Source of the DNA: an uncultured Collinsella sp.
Lineage (GTDB): Bacteria; Actinomycetota; Coriobacteriia; Coriobacteriales; Coriobacteriaceae
Direction of reading: 5' to 3'
DNA: 64,000 nucleotides
NCBI GenBank assembly: GCA_934658705.1
Contig: CAKUHP010000002.1
Coordinates: forward strand, 34,249 to 98,248
Positions 35,045 to 46,826 of this stretch are shown here, piece by piece (position 1 is the first letter of the stretch; each line of letters opens with the position of its first letter). A program made the translations under genes and the position numbers. The notes beneath the pieces were generated by a model. That model was not told the DNA's origin. It saw only the letters and a program-made list of their open reading frames with translations, and searched no databases.

Positions 35045-35500
35045 ATGGCCGACGAGACCATGACTGACGAGCAGATTCTTGAGGGTGTGGGGCACAAGAG
35101 CTTCGTTGCCACGTCTGACCGCACTGCCGCTTCGCTGTCCACGAGCGGCGTGGCAGCCGAGGACGTTGCCCGCGCCGCCGCGCAGGCCGCCTACGATAAG
35201 AAGGGCGCGGACGTGCAGGTGCTCGACCTGACCGAGCTCTCCGACGTGTGCGACTACTTTGTCCTTGCCACCGGCACCAATAACCGCCAGGTCGACTCGA
35301 TCGTCGATGAGATCGAGGAGAAGGTTGCCGAGGCTTGCAGTGAGCACCCGTTCTCCATCGAGGGCCGCGAGCAGAAGACCTGGATGCTCATGGACTACGG
35401 CTCGGTCGTCGTCCATGTCTTCACCCCCGAGGCCCGCGAGTTCTACCGACTCGAGAAGCTCTGGGGCGACGCTCCCCAACTCCCCCTCGACCTCCTCTAG
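35045..35500 (+). CDS. rsfS: Ribosomal silencing factor RsfS
   Basis: A 151-residue RsfS/Iojap protein that binds L14 and blocks subunit joining under starvation. The core starts near residue 38 (VARAAAQAAYDKKGADVQVLDL) with CDYFVLATGTNNRQVDSI and MLMDYGSVVVHVFTPEAREFY. The first 37 residues are an extra acidic N-terminus not needed for the fold. ATG 35045 has AGAGG upstream. Confidence 0.93.
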   Translation: MADETMTDEQILEGVGHKSFVATSDRTAASLSTSGVAAEDVARAAAQAAYDKKGADVQVLDLTELSDVCDYFVLATGTNNRQVDSIVDEIEEKVAEACSEHPFSIEGREQKTWMLMDYGSVVVHVFTPEAREFYRLEKLWGDAPQLPLDLL

Positions 35501-35545
35501 TAGCTCATTTGGGACGGGGCTTTTTTAGCTACCCTCGCGCATTTC

Positions 35546-35588
35546 GCCGGGCAGTTGCAGCATCTGCAGCTGCCCGGCTTTCTTTTTG
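35546..35588 (+). terminator. Terminator after rsfS
   Basis: A 15-bp stem (35546-35560, 35564-35578; GCCGGGCAG core, one G-U pair) with loop CAT, then TTTCTTTTT. It also lies just past the convergent dinB stop. Confidence 0.88.
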
Positions 35589-35599
35589 CCAAAAAGTAG

Positions 35600-36853
35600 C
35601 TAATCGTTGAAGCGGGATTGGCGGCCGAAGGTTAGGGCTGCGTCGCCGAATTTGTCTCGGACGGCGTCTATGGCGACGGAGAGGTCGCGGCGGTCGCTCG
35701 ACTGGGCGCCGCGGTCATCCACTTCGCAAAACAGGTCGGTTTGGATGCCGCCCTGGTGGTTGAAGTCGCTCATGCCGATGCCGGCCAGGCGTACGTGCAT
35801 ACCTTCCTGCCAGATGTTGTCGAGCAACTCGAGTGCTACGGCCACAAAGATGTTCTCGTCATCGGTGGGGTGGGAAAGCCTGCGCTGTGCCGTGCGACCA
35901 CTGCCGTAAGAGTATTTGAGCTTGAGTGTCACGGTGCCGCCCGTAAGCCCCTGGCGGCGCAGACGGCGCCCAACCGATTCGCCCAGCAGCGCAATCGCCG
36001 CCTCAATGTCTCCACGCTCGGTCAGATCGCGCGTGAACGTGCGCTCATTGCTCACCGATTTGACCTCGCGCTCCTCATCCAGGCTTGTGACCTCGGAAAT
36101 CTCGAGACCCAGCGCGCGCTGGCGCATGCGTTCGCCGTTGACGCCAAAAATCGAGGCCAACGTCGACTCCGGCGCGCGCGACAGCTCGCCCAGCGTATAG
36201 ATTCGCATGCGGCGCAGCCGCTCCTCGGCCGAGCGCCCGATACCGCTCATCGCAGACACCGGCAGCGCGGCCAAGAAGCGCTGCTCCGTGCCGGGGCGTA
36301 CGATGGTCAGACCAAACGGTTTGTCGCGCTCGCTCGCGATCTTGGCAACCGTCTTGTTGCAGCCGACGCCAATGGAGCAGGTCACTCCCAGTTCCGCCAC
36401 GCGATCGCTAATGTGCCGCGCCACCAGCAGCGGGTCCTCGGGCGCAAAGCGGCCTGGCGTGATGTCGATAAAGGCTTCGTCGATGGACACGCGCTCCACA
36501 CGCGGCGTCTCGTCGGCAAGAATCGCCATGACCTGCGCGCTCACCTCGCGGTAGCGATCGAAGTGCCCGTGTGTCCAAATTGCCTGCGGGCACAGACGCC
36601 GTGCTTCGGCCGAGGCCATGGCGGAATGCACACCAAAACGACGCGCCTCATACGAACATGTGGACACGACGCCGCGTGATTCGGCATCGCCGCCTACAAT
36701 GAGCGGCTTGCCGCGCCACTCGGGGTGGTCGAGCATCTCCACGCTCGCAAAAAACGCATCGAGGTCCATCAGGCCCACTGCCGGACCCGTCCAGGGCGGC
36801 GGCGTGACGCCCGCAGCATCCTCATAACCGTATGTATGTTCGCGTCTTTCCAT
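35600..36853 (-). CDS. dinB: DNA polymerase IV (Y-family)
   Basis: A 417-residue translesion polymerase. The N-terminal catalytic Asp lies in GLMDLDAFFASVE, the second acidic pair in VSIDEAFIDIT, followed by SIGVGCNKTVAKIASERDKP and the thumb/little-finger region. The C-terminal QTDLF is a beta-clamp-binding motif. The first 27 residues are an extra N-terminus. The start at 36853 lacks a clear RBS; a TATACT -10 box lies just upstream on the minus strand. It is a single gene, convergent with rsfS and divergent from rpsP. No LexA box was recognised with certainty. Confidence 0.93.
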   Translation of the reverse strand: MERREHTYGYEDAAGVTPPPWTGPAVGLMDLDAFFASVEMLDHPEWRGKPLIVGGDAESRGVVSTCSYEARRFGVHSAMASAEARRLCPQAIWTHGHFDRYREVSAQVMAILADETPRVERVSIDEAFIDITPGRFAPEDPLLVARHISDRVAELGVTCSIGVGCNKTVAKIASERDKPFGLTIVRPGTEQRFLAALPVSAMSGIGRSAEERLRRMRIYTLGELSRAPESTLASIFGVNGERMRQRALGLEISEVTSLDEEREVKSVSNERTFTRDLTERGDIEAAIALLGESVGRRLRRQGLTGGTVTLKLKYSYGSGRTAQRRLSHPTDDENIFVAVALELLDNIWQEGMHVRLAGIGMSDFNHQGGIQTDLFCEVDDRGAQSSDRRDLSVAIDAVRDKFGDAALTFGRQSRFND

Positions 36854-36897
36854 GTCATGAGTATACCGCGCAGCTCATGTGGGGTGCGTGTATGTGC

Positions 36898-36925
36898 TTG
36901 CAAATCGCGAATTCTTGTCTAAGAT
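36898..36925 (+). promoter_or_regulatory. Promoter P1 of the rpsP operon
   Basis: TTGCAA (36898-36903), 16-nt spacer, TAAGAT (36920-36925). Confidence 0.6.
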
Positions 36926-36969
36926 ATGGATTTGCCCTCGACTACACCGAAGAAGTTGGTCTCACGGAC

Positions 36970-36998
36970 TTCACCTGCCCGCGTCGATGGCGTATTAT
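36970..36998 (+). promoter_or_regulatory. Promoter P2 of the rpsP operon
   Basis: TTCACC (36970-36975), 17-nt spacer, TATTAT (36993-36998), 57 nt before rpsP. Confidence 0.6.
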
Positions 36999-37054
36999 GT
37001 TCAACTGTTTGTTTGTAGTTGCAGCCTAAAGCTGCTTGGTTGGAGGAGTTTCCT

Positions 37055-37396
37055 TTGGCAGTCAAGATTCGCCTTGCTCGTCACGGCGCTAAGAAGCGTC
37101 CGTACTACCGTGTCGTCGTCGCCGATTCCCGCGCCCCGCGTGACGGTCGTATCATCGAGGAGGTTGGCCGCTACAACCCGATGACCGCCCCCAAGACCAT
37201 TAACCTCGATCTCGAGAAGATCGCCGACTGGCAGTCCAAGGGCGCTCAGCTCACCGACGCTGTCGCCGCTCTGGTCAAGGCCGCCAACGAGGGCGAGAAG
37301 ACCGAGACCGTCGTCAAGAAGTCCAAGAAGCAGCTCGCCAAAGAGGCCGAGGCCGCTAAGGCTGCCGCTGAGGCCGCTGAGGGCGCCGAGGAGTAA
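37055..37396 (+). CDS. rpsP: 30S ribosomal protein S16
   Basis: A 113-residue S16 ([40 protein letters not shown]). An Ala/Lys/Glu-rich C-terminal tail of about 35 residues extends beyond the core. The TTG at 37055 is preceded by GGAGGAG and gives the family N-terminus. First gene of rpsP-khpA-rimM-trmD-lepB. Confidence 0.96.
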   Translation: MAVKIRLARHGAKKRPYYRVVVADSRAPRDGRIIEEVGRYNPMTAPKTINLDLEKIADWQSKGAQLTDAVAALVKAANEGEKTETVVKKSKKQLAKEAEAAKAAAEAAEGAEE

Positions 37397-37399
37397 ATC

Positions 37400-37684
37400 G
37401 TGCCTGAGGTTGACGCTGCACAGCTCGAGGGTGAGGCAATGCTCTCAGATCGCATCGCCGATCTCGTCGAATATCTCGTTGTTCAGATCGTCGACGACCC
37501 GGATTCCGTGAGCCTTGAGGTCATCGATGGTGACGACGCCTCTACGATTGAGGTTTCGGTTGCCGAGGATGATGTCGCTAAGGTCATCGGCCGTCGTGGC
37601 CGTACCATCAAGGCCATTCGCACGCTCGCCCGTGCACTGGCCGCTCGCCTCGACACCGCTGTCGAGGTAGAGGTTCTGGGCTAG
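37400..37684 (+). CDS. khpA: KH-domain RNA-binding protein KhpA
   Basis: A 94-residue single type-II KH domain: VIGRRGRTIKAIRTLARA carries the GxxG-like loop (GRRG). KhpA proteins bind RNA and, with KhpB/Jag, influence cell division and elongation in Gram-positives. The GTG at 37400 follows GAGGAG; ATG 37439 (MLSDRIADLVEYL) would match shorter homologues and also has an upstream GAGG, so the start is uncertain. Confidence 0.92.
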   Translation: MPEVDAAQLEGEAMLSDRIADLVEYLVVQIVDDPDSVSLEVIDGDDASTIEVSVAEDDVAKVIGRRGRTIKAIRTLARALAARLDTAVEVEVLG

Positions 37685-37688
37685 GACC

Positions 37689-38210
37689 TTGAGGTCCCAG
37701 TACAAAAACATCGCCCGTGTGGTCAAGCCGCACGGAAGGAAGGGGGAGGTCCTCGCGCAGCCGCTGCGGGGGCTTCCTTCTGTATTGAAGCCGGGTATGC
37801 GCGTCGCCCTGACGCCGCCGGCGCTCAAGCGTGACCGCTTTTGTACGGTCATGTCCGTTACCGATACGGGCGATGGCGATCTGGTCTCGTTTGAGGGCAT
37901 TGACGACTTGACGGCCGCCGAGGGCATTACCGGTTGCTACGTGCTGGCTAACCGTGATGACTTTGAGCTCGATTCGCTCGACGCCGCCTATGCCGACCTG
38001 ATGGGTCGTGAGGTGCTCGACGAGCGCTTTGGCTCGCTCGGCACGATTGTCGAGATCATGTCGACGCCCGCTAACGATGTTTGGGTTGTCGAGGGCGATC
38101 GGTACGGCGAGGTGCTGATTCCCGTGATCGAGCAGGTCGTGCTCGATCTTCCCGACACAGGAACAATTTCCGTCCACGTTATGGACGGCTTGATCGATAT
38201 GGACAAGTAG
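37689..38210 (+). CDS. rimM: 16S rRNA processing protein RimM
   Basis: A 173-residue RimM that assists 30S head assembly by binding S19. N-terminal barrel NIARVVKPHGRKGEVLAQPL, then GITGCYVLANRDD, and the PRC-barrel half with VVEGDRYGEVLIPVI. Start TTG 37689 after AGGA, 4 nt past khpA. The khpA-rimM-trmD order is conserved. Confidence 0.94.
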   Translation: MRSQYKNIARVVKPHGRKGEVLAQPLRGLPSVLKPGMRVALTPPALKRDRFCTVMSVTDTGDGDLVSFEGIDDLTAAEGITGCYVLANRDDFELDSLDAAYADLMGREVLDERFGSLGTIVEIMSTPANDVWVVEGDRYGEVLIPVIEQVVLDLPDTGTISVHVMDGLIDMDK

Positions 38211-38220
38211 GGAGGACAAC

Positions 38221-38979
38221 ATGCTGATCGAGACCCTTTCGGTCTTTCCGGAGATGTTTGAGCCCGTTATGTCCACGTCGATCTTGGGCCGTGCCCGCAA
38301 GGCCGGCCTTTTTGATTTTAAGGCGTATAACCTGCGCGATTGGACGCACGACCGTCATCGCACCGTCGATGACGAGCCGTACGGCGGCGGGCAGGGCATG
38401 CTCATGAAGGTCGAGCCCATTGCTGAGGCCATCGAGGCCATTGGCTCCGAGGGTCCCAAGCCCACCGTGGTGTTCTTTACCCCCTGTGGCGAGCCCTTTA
38501 CGCAGCCTGTGGCCGAGCGCCTGCTCAAAAGCGAGCGTCTGCTGTTCGTGTGCAGCCGTTACGAGGGCGTCGACGAGCGCGCGTATGCGTATGCCGACGA
38601 GCGCCTGTCGATCGGCGACTACGTGCTCACGGGCGGCGAGCTGCCCGCCATGGTCGTAGCCGACGCAGTAGTGCGTCTTATTCCCGGCGCCCTGGGCGAC
38701 GAGATGAGCAACGTGGACGAGTCGTTTTCGACCGCCGAGGACGGAGGCCTGCTCGAGTACGCGCAGTACACCCGTCCGGCCGAGTTCAACGGCGAGGGCG
38801 TGCCTCCGGTGCTCGTGAGCGGCGACCACGCCAAGGTCGATGCCTGGCGTCGCAAGAACGCTATCGAGCGTACCTGCCGCTGGCGTCCCGACCTTATCGA
38901 GACGGCACGGCTCACGCCCGAGGAGCGCGCGTACGCTCAGGAGATTCTGGACGCTTCGTATTCGCAGGGCGAGGAGTGA
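38221..38979 (+). CDS. trmD: tRNA (guanine-N1)-methyltransferase
   Basis: A 252-residue SPOUT-class enzyme that methylates G37 of tRNA. It has LSVFPEMFEPVMSTSILGRA, DDEPYGGGQGMLMK, FVCSRYEGVDER and SIGDYVLTGGELPAMVVADA, the last two forming the SAM-binding knot. ATG 38221 follows GGAGG. It is followed 2 nt later by lepB. Confidence 0.96.
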   Translation: MLIETLSVFPEMFEPVMSTSILGRARKAGLFDFKAYNLRDWTHDRHRTVDDEPYGGGQGMLMKVEPIAEAIEAIGSEGPKPTVVFFTPCGEPFTQPVAERLLKSERLLFVCSRYEGVDERAYAYADERLSIGDYVLTGGELPAMVVADAVVRLIPGALGDEMSNVDESFSTAEDGGLLEYAQYTRPAEFNGEGVPPVLVSGDHAKVDAWRRKNAIERTCRWRPDLIETARLTPEERAYAQEILDASYSQGEE

Positions 38980-38981
38980 GA

Positions 38982-39545
38982 ATGGTTCCATCGCAGCATT
39001 CCGCGCTGAGGAGCGCTTTTGAGTGGATCGCGGTCGTCGTAATCGCGCTCGCCGCCACCTTCCTGATCCGCACGTTTGTGATCGAGCCCTTTGTGGTGCC
39101 TACCGGCTCCATGGAGTCCACGATCGAGATTGGCGATCAGATTCTGGCGCAAAAGGTGACGCTTGAGCTCGGTCAGCCTGTCAAGCAGGGCGACATCGTG
39201 GTGTTTCACAACCCCGATGGCACCTCCGAGCATGATGTGCTCGTCAAGCGCGTTATTGCCACGGCCGGCCAGACGGTCGACCTCCAGGACGGCAAGGTCG
39301 TTGTTGACGGCCAGGCGCTCGACGAGGACTATACGACTGGCATGAGCTGGCCGCTTTCGGTCCAGGCGCCCGCCGCCCAGGTGAGCTATCCCTACACCGT
39401 CCCTGACGACTGTGTGTGGGTGATGGGCGACAACCGCGAGAACTCAGCCGACTCACGCTACTTTGGCCCGGTCGACTGTTCCGATTTGATCGCCGTGGCG
39501 CTCGTTCGCTATTGGCCGCTCAACCGTATCGGCGCTATCGACTAA
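38982..39545 (+). CDS. lepB: Signal peptidase I
   Basis: A 187-residue membrane serine protease that removes signal peptides outside the membrane. It has one N-terminal transmembrane helix (about 15-32), catalytic Ser43 in VVPTGSMESTIEIGD and Lys89 in VLVKRVIATAGQ, and box E VMGDNRENSADSRYFGPV. The ATG at 38982 is chosen (GAGGAG upstream in trmD); an upstream open frame overlapping trmD is not conserved-looking. Confidence 0.95.
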   Translation: MVPSQHSALRSAFEWIAVVVIALAATFLIRTFVIEPFVVPTGSMESTIEIGDQILAQKVTLELGQPVKQGDIVVFHNPDGTSEHDVLVKRVIATAGQTVDLQDGKVVVDGQALDEDYTTGMSWPLSVQAPAAQVSYPYTVPDDCVWVMGDNRENSADSRYFGPVDCSDLIAVALVRYWPLNRIGAID

Positions 39546-39604
39546 AAACCGCTATAGTACAGTACCTAACCGTGTAATCGTTTCGACGAGGGGATATTAG
39601 AGGC

Positions 39605-40516
39605 ATGAACGCTTCATCGCTTTCCTTCCAAGACATCATCCTGCGCCTCCAGCAGTACTGGGGCGAGCAGGGCTGCGTCATTATGCAGCCCTATGACTCC
39701 GAGGTCGGTGCCGGTACCTTCCATACCGCGACCACGCTGCGCTCGCTCGGTCCCGCCGAGTGGCGCACCTGCTATGCGCAGCCCTGCCGCCGTCCTGCCG
39801 ACGGCCGCTACGGCGAGAACCCCAACCGCATGCAGCACTACTATCAGTTCCAGGTGCTCATCAAGCCCTCGCCGGTCAATGCCCAGGAGCTCTACCTGGG
39901 CTCGCTGGCCGCCATCGGCCTGGACCCCAACGACCATGACGTCCGCTTTGTCGAGGACGACTGGGAGAGCCCGACGCTCGGCGCCTGGGGCCTTGGCTGG
40001 GAGGTCTGGCTCAACGGCATGGAGGTCACGCAGTTCACGTACTTCCAGCAGGTGGGCGGCATCGAGGTCGACCCCGTGCCCGTCGAGATCACCTATGGCT
40101 TGGAGCGCATCGCCATGTACGCACAGGGCGTCAACTCCGTTTACGACCTGGTGTGGAGCTACCTGCCCGACGGCACGCCCATGACCTACGGCGACGTGTT
40201 CCTCGAGAACGAGCGCGAGTTCAGCGCTTACAACTTTGAGGTCGCCAACGTCGAGATGATGCGTCAGAAGTTTGACGACTACGAGGCCGAGTGCCACTCC
40301 TGCCTTGAGCGCGAGCTGCCGCTGCCGGCATACGACTGCGTTATGAAGTGCAGCCATGCCTTCAACCTGCTCGATGCCCGCGGTGCACTGTCCGCAGTCG
40401 AGCGCGCCAACTACATCCTGCGCGTCCGCGCCGTCGCCAAGGCGTGCTGCGAGGCCTACATGGCCGAGGTCGCCGGAATCAACGAGAATGCCGACCAGGA
40501 AGGCGAGGTGGCGTAA
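39605..40516 (+). CDS. glyQ: Glycyl-tRNA synthetase alpha subunit
   Basis: A 303-residue catalytic subunit of the bacterial alpha2-beta2 Gly[61 protein letters not shown] and [22 protein letters not shown] 39605 lies after GAGG. It is paired with glyS 3 nt downstream. No T-box leader is visible in the 59 nt after lepB. Confidence 0.97.
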   Translation: MNASSLSFQDIILRLQQYWGEQGCVIMQPYDSEVGAGTFHTATTLRSLGPAEWRTCYAQPCRRPADGRYGENPNRMQHYYQFQVLIKPSPVNAQELYLGSLAAIGLDPNDHDVRFVEDDWESPTLGAWGLGWEVWLNGMEVTQFTYFQQVGGIEVDPVPVEITYGLERIAMYAQGVNSVYDLVWSYLPDGTPMTYGDVFLENEREFSAYNFEVANVEMMRQKFDDYEAECHSCLERELPLPAYDCVMKCSHAFNLLDARGALSAVERANYILRVRAVAKACCEAYMAEVAGINENADQEGEVA

Positions 40517-40519
40517 GCC

Positions 40520-42616
40520 ATGGCAGACGCTAAGGATTTCCTGTTTGAGATCGGTACGGAGGAAATGCCCTCCGCACCGCTGAACAATGCCGTCAAGCAG
40601 CTTGGCACCATGATCGCCAAGGGTCTCGACGAGGCCGGTCTGGCCCACGGCGAGGTCCGCGTGATCTCGAGCCCGCGTCGTCTTGCCGCGCTCGTTGCCG
40701 ATGTCGCCACCGCGACCGATGAGGTTCACGAGGTCAAGCGTGGCCCCGCGGCCAACATCGCCTTCGACGCCGACGGTAACGCCACCAAGGCCGCCCAGGG
40801 CTTTGCCCGCAAGTGCGGTGTGGCTGCCGAGGACCTGGTGCGTCGCGAGGACACCGACGGCCGCGAGTACGTCTTTGCCGAGAAGAACATCCCTTCTGCC
40901 CCGGCTACCCCGATCCTGACGGCCCTGTGCGAGAAGACCATCGCCGGCCTGCAGTGGCCCAACTACCGCTCTCAGCGCTGGGGCCACGAGCACGCCACGT
41001 TCGTGCGTCCGGTCCGCTGGATCTGCTGTCTTCTGGGCGAGGACGTCGTGCCCGTGTCGTTTGCCGACGTAACGAGCGGCAACACCACGCGCGGCCATCG
41101 CGTCCTGGGCCCCGGTGACCACGTGGTCGCCAACCCCGCCGTCTACGAGCAGGTGCTCGAGGACGCCGGCGTGCTTTCCGCCGAGCGCCGGCGCGAGGCC
41201 ATCCTCGCCGGCATCGCCGAGGTCGAGGCTGCCCGTCCCGGTTGCCACGTCGACACGCCCAAGAAGGTCTTTGAGGAGGTCATCAACCTCTGCGAGTGGC
41301 CGACGGTCCTCGTCGGTACCTTCGACGAGGAGTTCCTCAAGGTCCCGCACGAGATCATCTGCGAGTCCATGCTCACCAACCAGCGCTACTTCCCGATCTA
41401 TGACGGCGAGGGCAAGCTGACGCGTGAGTTCGTGATCGTCTCGAACAGCAAGCCCGAGAACGCCGAGCGCGTGATCGACGGCAACGAGCGCGTCGTGCGC
41501 GCCCGTCTGGACGACGCCAAGTTCTTCTACGAGGAGGATTTGAAGATCTCTCTCGATGAGTTCCGTGAGCGTCTGGCCAAGGTCGCCTTCCAGGAGAAGC
41601 TCGGCAGCGTGCTCGCCAAGTCCGAGCGCATTGAGCAGCTCGCGCTTGCCATTGCCCGCGAGGCTCACCTGGGCGCTCACCTGGCAGCTGACGCCGGCCG
41701 CGCCGCGCACCTGTGCAAGGCCGACCTGGTGTCCAACGCCGTCGTCGAGTTCACGAGCCAGCAGGGCGTGATGGGCGGTTACTACGCCACCGCGATGGGG
41801 GAGAACGACGAGGTCGCCCATGCCATCCGCGATCACTATCGTCCCCGCTTTGCCGGCGATGAGCTGCCCGAGGGTACCGCTGGCTGCATCGTGGCCTGCG
41901 CCGACAAACTCGATACCATCGCCGGTATCTTTGCCATCGGCGAGCCCCCGACCGGCTCTTCCGACCCGTACGCGCTACGTCGTGCCGCTATCGGCATCAT
42001 CAACATCCTGCGCGACCGTCTGCCGATCGACCCCACGTCGCTCATTGACTTTGCCCTCGAACTCTACAGTGAGCAGGGCATTGAGTTCGACGCCGCCGAG
42101 GTCGCCCAGCAGGTCCGTGACTTCTTCCACGGCCGTCTGGTGAGCATGGCCCGCGACGAGAAGATCCCGGCCGATACCGTTGCCGCCGTCTCTGCGGTGC
42201 ATATCATCGCTCCGTCGGTCTTCTTCGCTCGCTGCGCCGCCCTCGACGAGGCCCGCAAGAACGACGCCGAGACCTTCGACAACCTGGCCACCGCCTATGC
42301 CCGTGCTGCCCACATCTCCAAGCCCGAGCTGGGCACGGAGTACGACCGCAGCCTGATGGGCGAGGTCGAGCTTGCGCTTGCCGACGCCTCTGAGGCCGCT
42401 CAGACCGCCGTTGAAGCCGCTCTCGCCGCCGAGGATTACCCGGCCGCGTTTGCCGCCCTGGCAGCCCTGCGCGCGCCCATTGACCGTTTCTTCGACGAGG
42501 TCATGGTCATGGACAAGGACGAGCAGCTCCGCGATAATCGCCTTAAGCTGCTCAACCGCTTCGAGGCCGTTTTCTCCGGCATCGCCAACATCGGTGAGCT
42601 TGCCCGCAAAAAGTAA
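40520..42616 (+). CDS. glyS: Glycyl-tRNA synthetase beta subunit
   Basis: A 698-residue beta subunit needed for tRNA binding and activity: FLFEIGTEEMPSAPL at the N-terminus, WGHEHATFVRPVRWI, ESMLTNQRYFPIYD, and a central HD-like region (LAADAGRAAHLCKADLVSN). A C-terminal DALR anticodon-binding domain (FFDEVMVMDKDEQLRDNRL) ends it. Normal length. Confidence 0.97.
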   Translation: MADAKDFLFEIGTEEMPSAPLNNAVKQLGTMIAKGLDEAGLAHGEVRVISSPRRLAALVADVATATDEVHEVKRGPAANIAFDADGNATKAAQGFARKCGVAAEDLVRREDTDGREYVFAEKNIPSAPATPILTALCEKTIAGLQWPNYRSQRWGHEHATFVRPVRWICCLLGEDVVPVSFADVTSGNTTRGHRVLGPGDHVVANPAVYEQVLEDAGVLSAERRREAILAGIAEVEAARPGCHVDTPKKVFEEVINLCEWPTVLVGTFDEEFLKVPHEIICESMLTNQRYFPIYDGEGKLTREFVIVSNSKPENAERVIDGNERVVRARLDDAKFFYEEDLKISLDEFRERLAKVAFQEKLGSVLAKSERIEQLALAIAREAHLGAHLAADAGRAAHLCKADLVSNAVVEFTSQQGVMGGYYATAMGENDEVAHAIRDHYRPRFAGDELPEGTAGCIVACADKLDTIAGIFAIGEPPTGSSDPYALRRAAIGIINILRDRLPIDPTSLIDFALELYSEQGIEFDAAEVAQQVRDFFHGRLVSMARDEKIPADTVAAVSAVHIIAPSVFFARCAALDEARKNDAETFDNLATAYARAAHISKPELGTEYDRSLMGEVELALADASEAAQTAVEAALAAEDYPAAFAALAALRAPIDRFFDEVMVMDKDEQLRDNRLKLLNRFEAVFSGIANIGELARKK

Positions 42617-42650
42617 GCTAGCCTGCGCGTAAGCGCAAAAGGAGCCCCGC

Positions 42651-43526
42651 ATGGATTGCCCGGTCACCGCTCGTCCCACCGTCATCGTTATCTCCGACTC
42701 GCTCGGAGATACCGCTTGCGAGGTGGTGCTTGCGGCGTCCGGGCAATTTGATGAAGGGGCTTTTCATGTATTGCGCCTGCCCAAGGTGACCTCGGTGGAG
42801 CAGGTCGAGTCGTTTGTCGGTCCGCGCGTAGACGCCGACCATCGCGATATTGCCGTGTTCCACACGATCGTCGACCCGGCCCTTCGTGCCCGCGTGCTCG
42901 ATTACCTGGGCATGCTGCATATCCGTTCGGTCGACCTGATCGGCCCGACGCTTGCCGTGCTGTCGTCTCTCATCGGTGTTGCGCCCAAGGGTGTGGCCGG
43001 CGTGATTCACAAGACGGACGACCGCTACTTCCATCGTATCGAGGCCATGGAGTATTTTGTCGAGCACGATGACGGACGCGGTTGCGACGATCTGTCGGGC
43101 GCCGATATCGTGCTGCTGGGTGTTTCTCGTACATCTAAGACGCCGCTGTCGATGTATTTGGCCTATCAGGGCTACAAGGTGGCCAATGTTCCGCTGGCGC
43201 ATGGTATGGAGCCGCCCAATTCGATTTACGAGGTCGACCCGATGCGCCTGTTCGGCCTGATTTCGACTGTCGACGTGATTTCTGAGATTCGCGATAGCCG
43301 CCTAGGCGATGACTACGCCCGCGCCGTTGCCGGATCCTATGCCGAGCCCGAGAGCGTTCGCAGTGAGCTTGAGGAGGCTCGTGCGCTCATGAAGCGCCTG
43401 GGCTGCTTTGTGGTGCGCACCGACGGTAAGGCAATCGAGGAGAGCGCGTCCGAGATTATCTCCCATCTTGAGGAGATCCAAGAAGCAAGAGCCCGTCGAG
43501 CTGCCCGCCGCGCCCAGCAGCAGTAA
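42651..43526 (+). CDS. ppsR: Pyruvate,phosphate dikinase regulatory protein (kinase/phosphorylase)
   Basis: A 291-residue DUF299 protein that both phosphorylates (with ADP) and dephosphorylates a Thr near the catalytic His of PPDK or PEP synthase. It has VIVISDSLGDTACEV, GVIHKTDDRYFHRIEAMEYFV, P-loop GVSRTSKTPLSMYLA and KVANVPLAHGMEPP. Its target gene ppdK lies downstream, and the target site TSH is present there. ATG 42651 follows AAAAGGAG, 34 nt after glyS. Confidence 0.94.
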   Translation: MDCPVTARPTVIVISDSLGDTACEVVLAASGQFDEGAFHVLRLPKVTSVEQVESFVGPRVDADHRDIAVFHTIVDPALRARVLDYLGMLHIRSVDLIGPTLAVLSSLIGVAPKGVAGVIHKTDDRYFHRIEAMEYFVEHDDGRGCDDLSGADIVLLGVSRTSKTPLSMYLAYQGYKVANVPLAHGMEPPNSIYEVDPMRLFGLISTVDVISEIRDSRLGDDYARAVAGSYAEPESVRSELEEARALMKRLGCFVVRTDGKAIEESASEIISHLEEIQEARARRAARRAQQQ

Positions 43527-43864
43527 TCACTGAGCAGTCAATTTGGGACAAATACTTCTGATAGATTTGTCCTACCTGGCAATTGAGCATTTTCGCAACG
43601 TTCAATATCATATTTTATTGGCCTATTTGCTAAAGCGTTTTAGCAGTTTATACCGCTTTTGACCTGCAATTACATTGTAGTGGTATCTTCATAAGGTAAC
43701 CACCTTTACCTACCGTTTACCGCCAGTTTTAGCACGTTTACCAAACCGCGCAGCCTCTGCTCATGCCCGCCCAAAACCCGCCGTATAGTTCCCTCACGGC
43801 CCGCATGCAGCGGGTCGATTCGTTACCACGGTCGTGCGCGAGAGCGCATGGAAGGGGAAATATC
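43527..43864 (+). promoter_or_regulatory. Control region upstream of ppdK
   Basis: A 338-nt non-coding stretch. From left: a degenerate GGGAC hairpin (GGACAAAT 43546-43553 against ATTTGTCC 43565-43572); an 18-bp palindrome TGCTAAAGCGTTTTAGCA (43628-43645) with the TG..AA.CG.TT..CA shape of LacI-family operators; a TTGACC box (43659-43664) without a well-placed -10. Three direct TTTACC repeats start at 43705, 43716 and 43737 (11- and 21-nt steps). A TATAGT -10 candidate (43784-43789) lacks a good -35. The repeats would lie roughly 54 to 91 nt upstream of a start site near 43796, as for an activator. Confidence 0.55.
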
Positions 43865-46615
<2,751 letters not shown>

Positions 46616-46655
46616 AGCGACGTTGCTCCCGCGTCTAACGTAGCCCCCCTTCATG

Positions 46656-46685
46656 CCGCCCGTCTCATTCGTGAGGCGGGCGGTT
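46656..46685 (+). terminator. Terminator after ppdK
   Basis: A 12-bp stem CCGCCCGTCTCA/TGAGGCGGGCGG (one G-U pair) with a TTCG tetraloop. Only TTG follows, so the U-tract is weak. Confidence 0.6.
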
Positions 46686-46729
46686 GTCATGTGTGGGTTT
46701 TGTCTTTTTGTCTGCGTAAAAAATTGTTC

Positions 46730-46757
46730 TTGCAGCAGAAACGCGCGCGTGTATACT
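46730..46757 (+). promoter_or_regulatory. Sigma-70 promoter of rplS
   Basis: TTGCAG (46730-46735), 16-nt spacer, TATACT (46752-46757), 69 nt before rplS. Confidence 0.75.
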
Positions 46758-46826
46758 CGAATACGTTTGTTCAACTACGTGCCGGCCAAGGTGGTACGGC
46801 ACCTCTAGAAGAGTAAGGAATTGCAC

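Noticed and set aside
39546-39604. T-box riboswitch before glyQ
   Set aside because: Only 59 nt separate lepB and glyQ, with no specifier stem or T-box sequence. The aro leader and proS also lack the T-box core.
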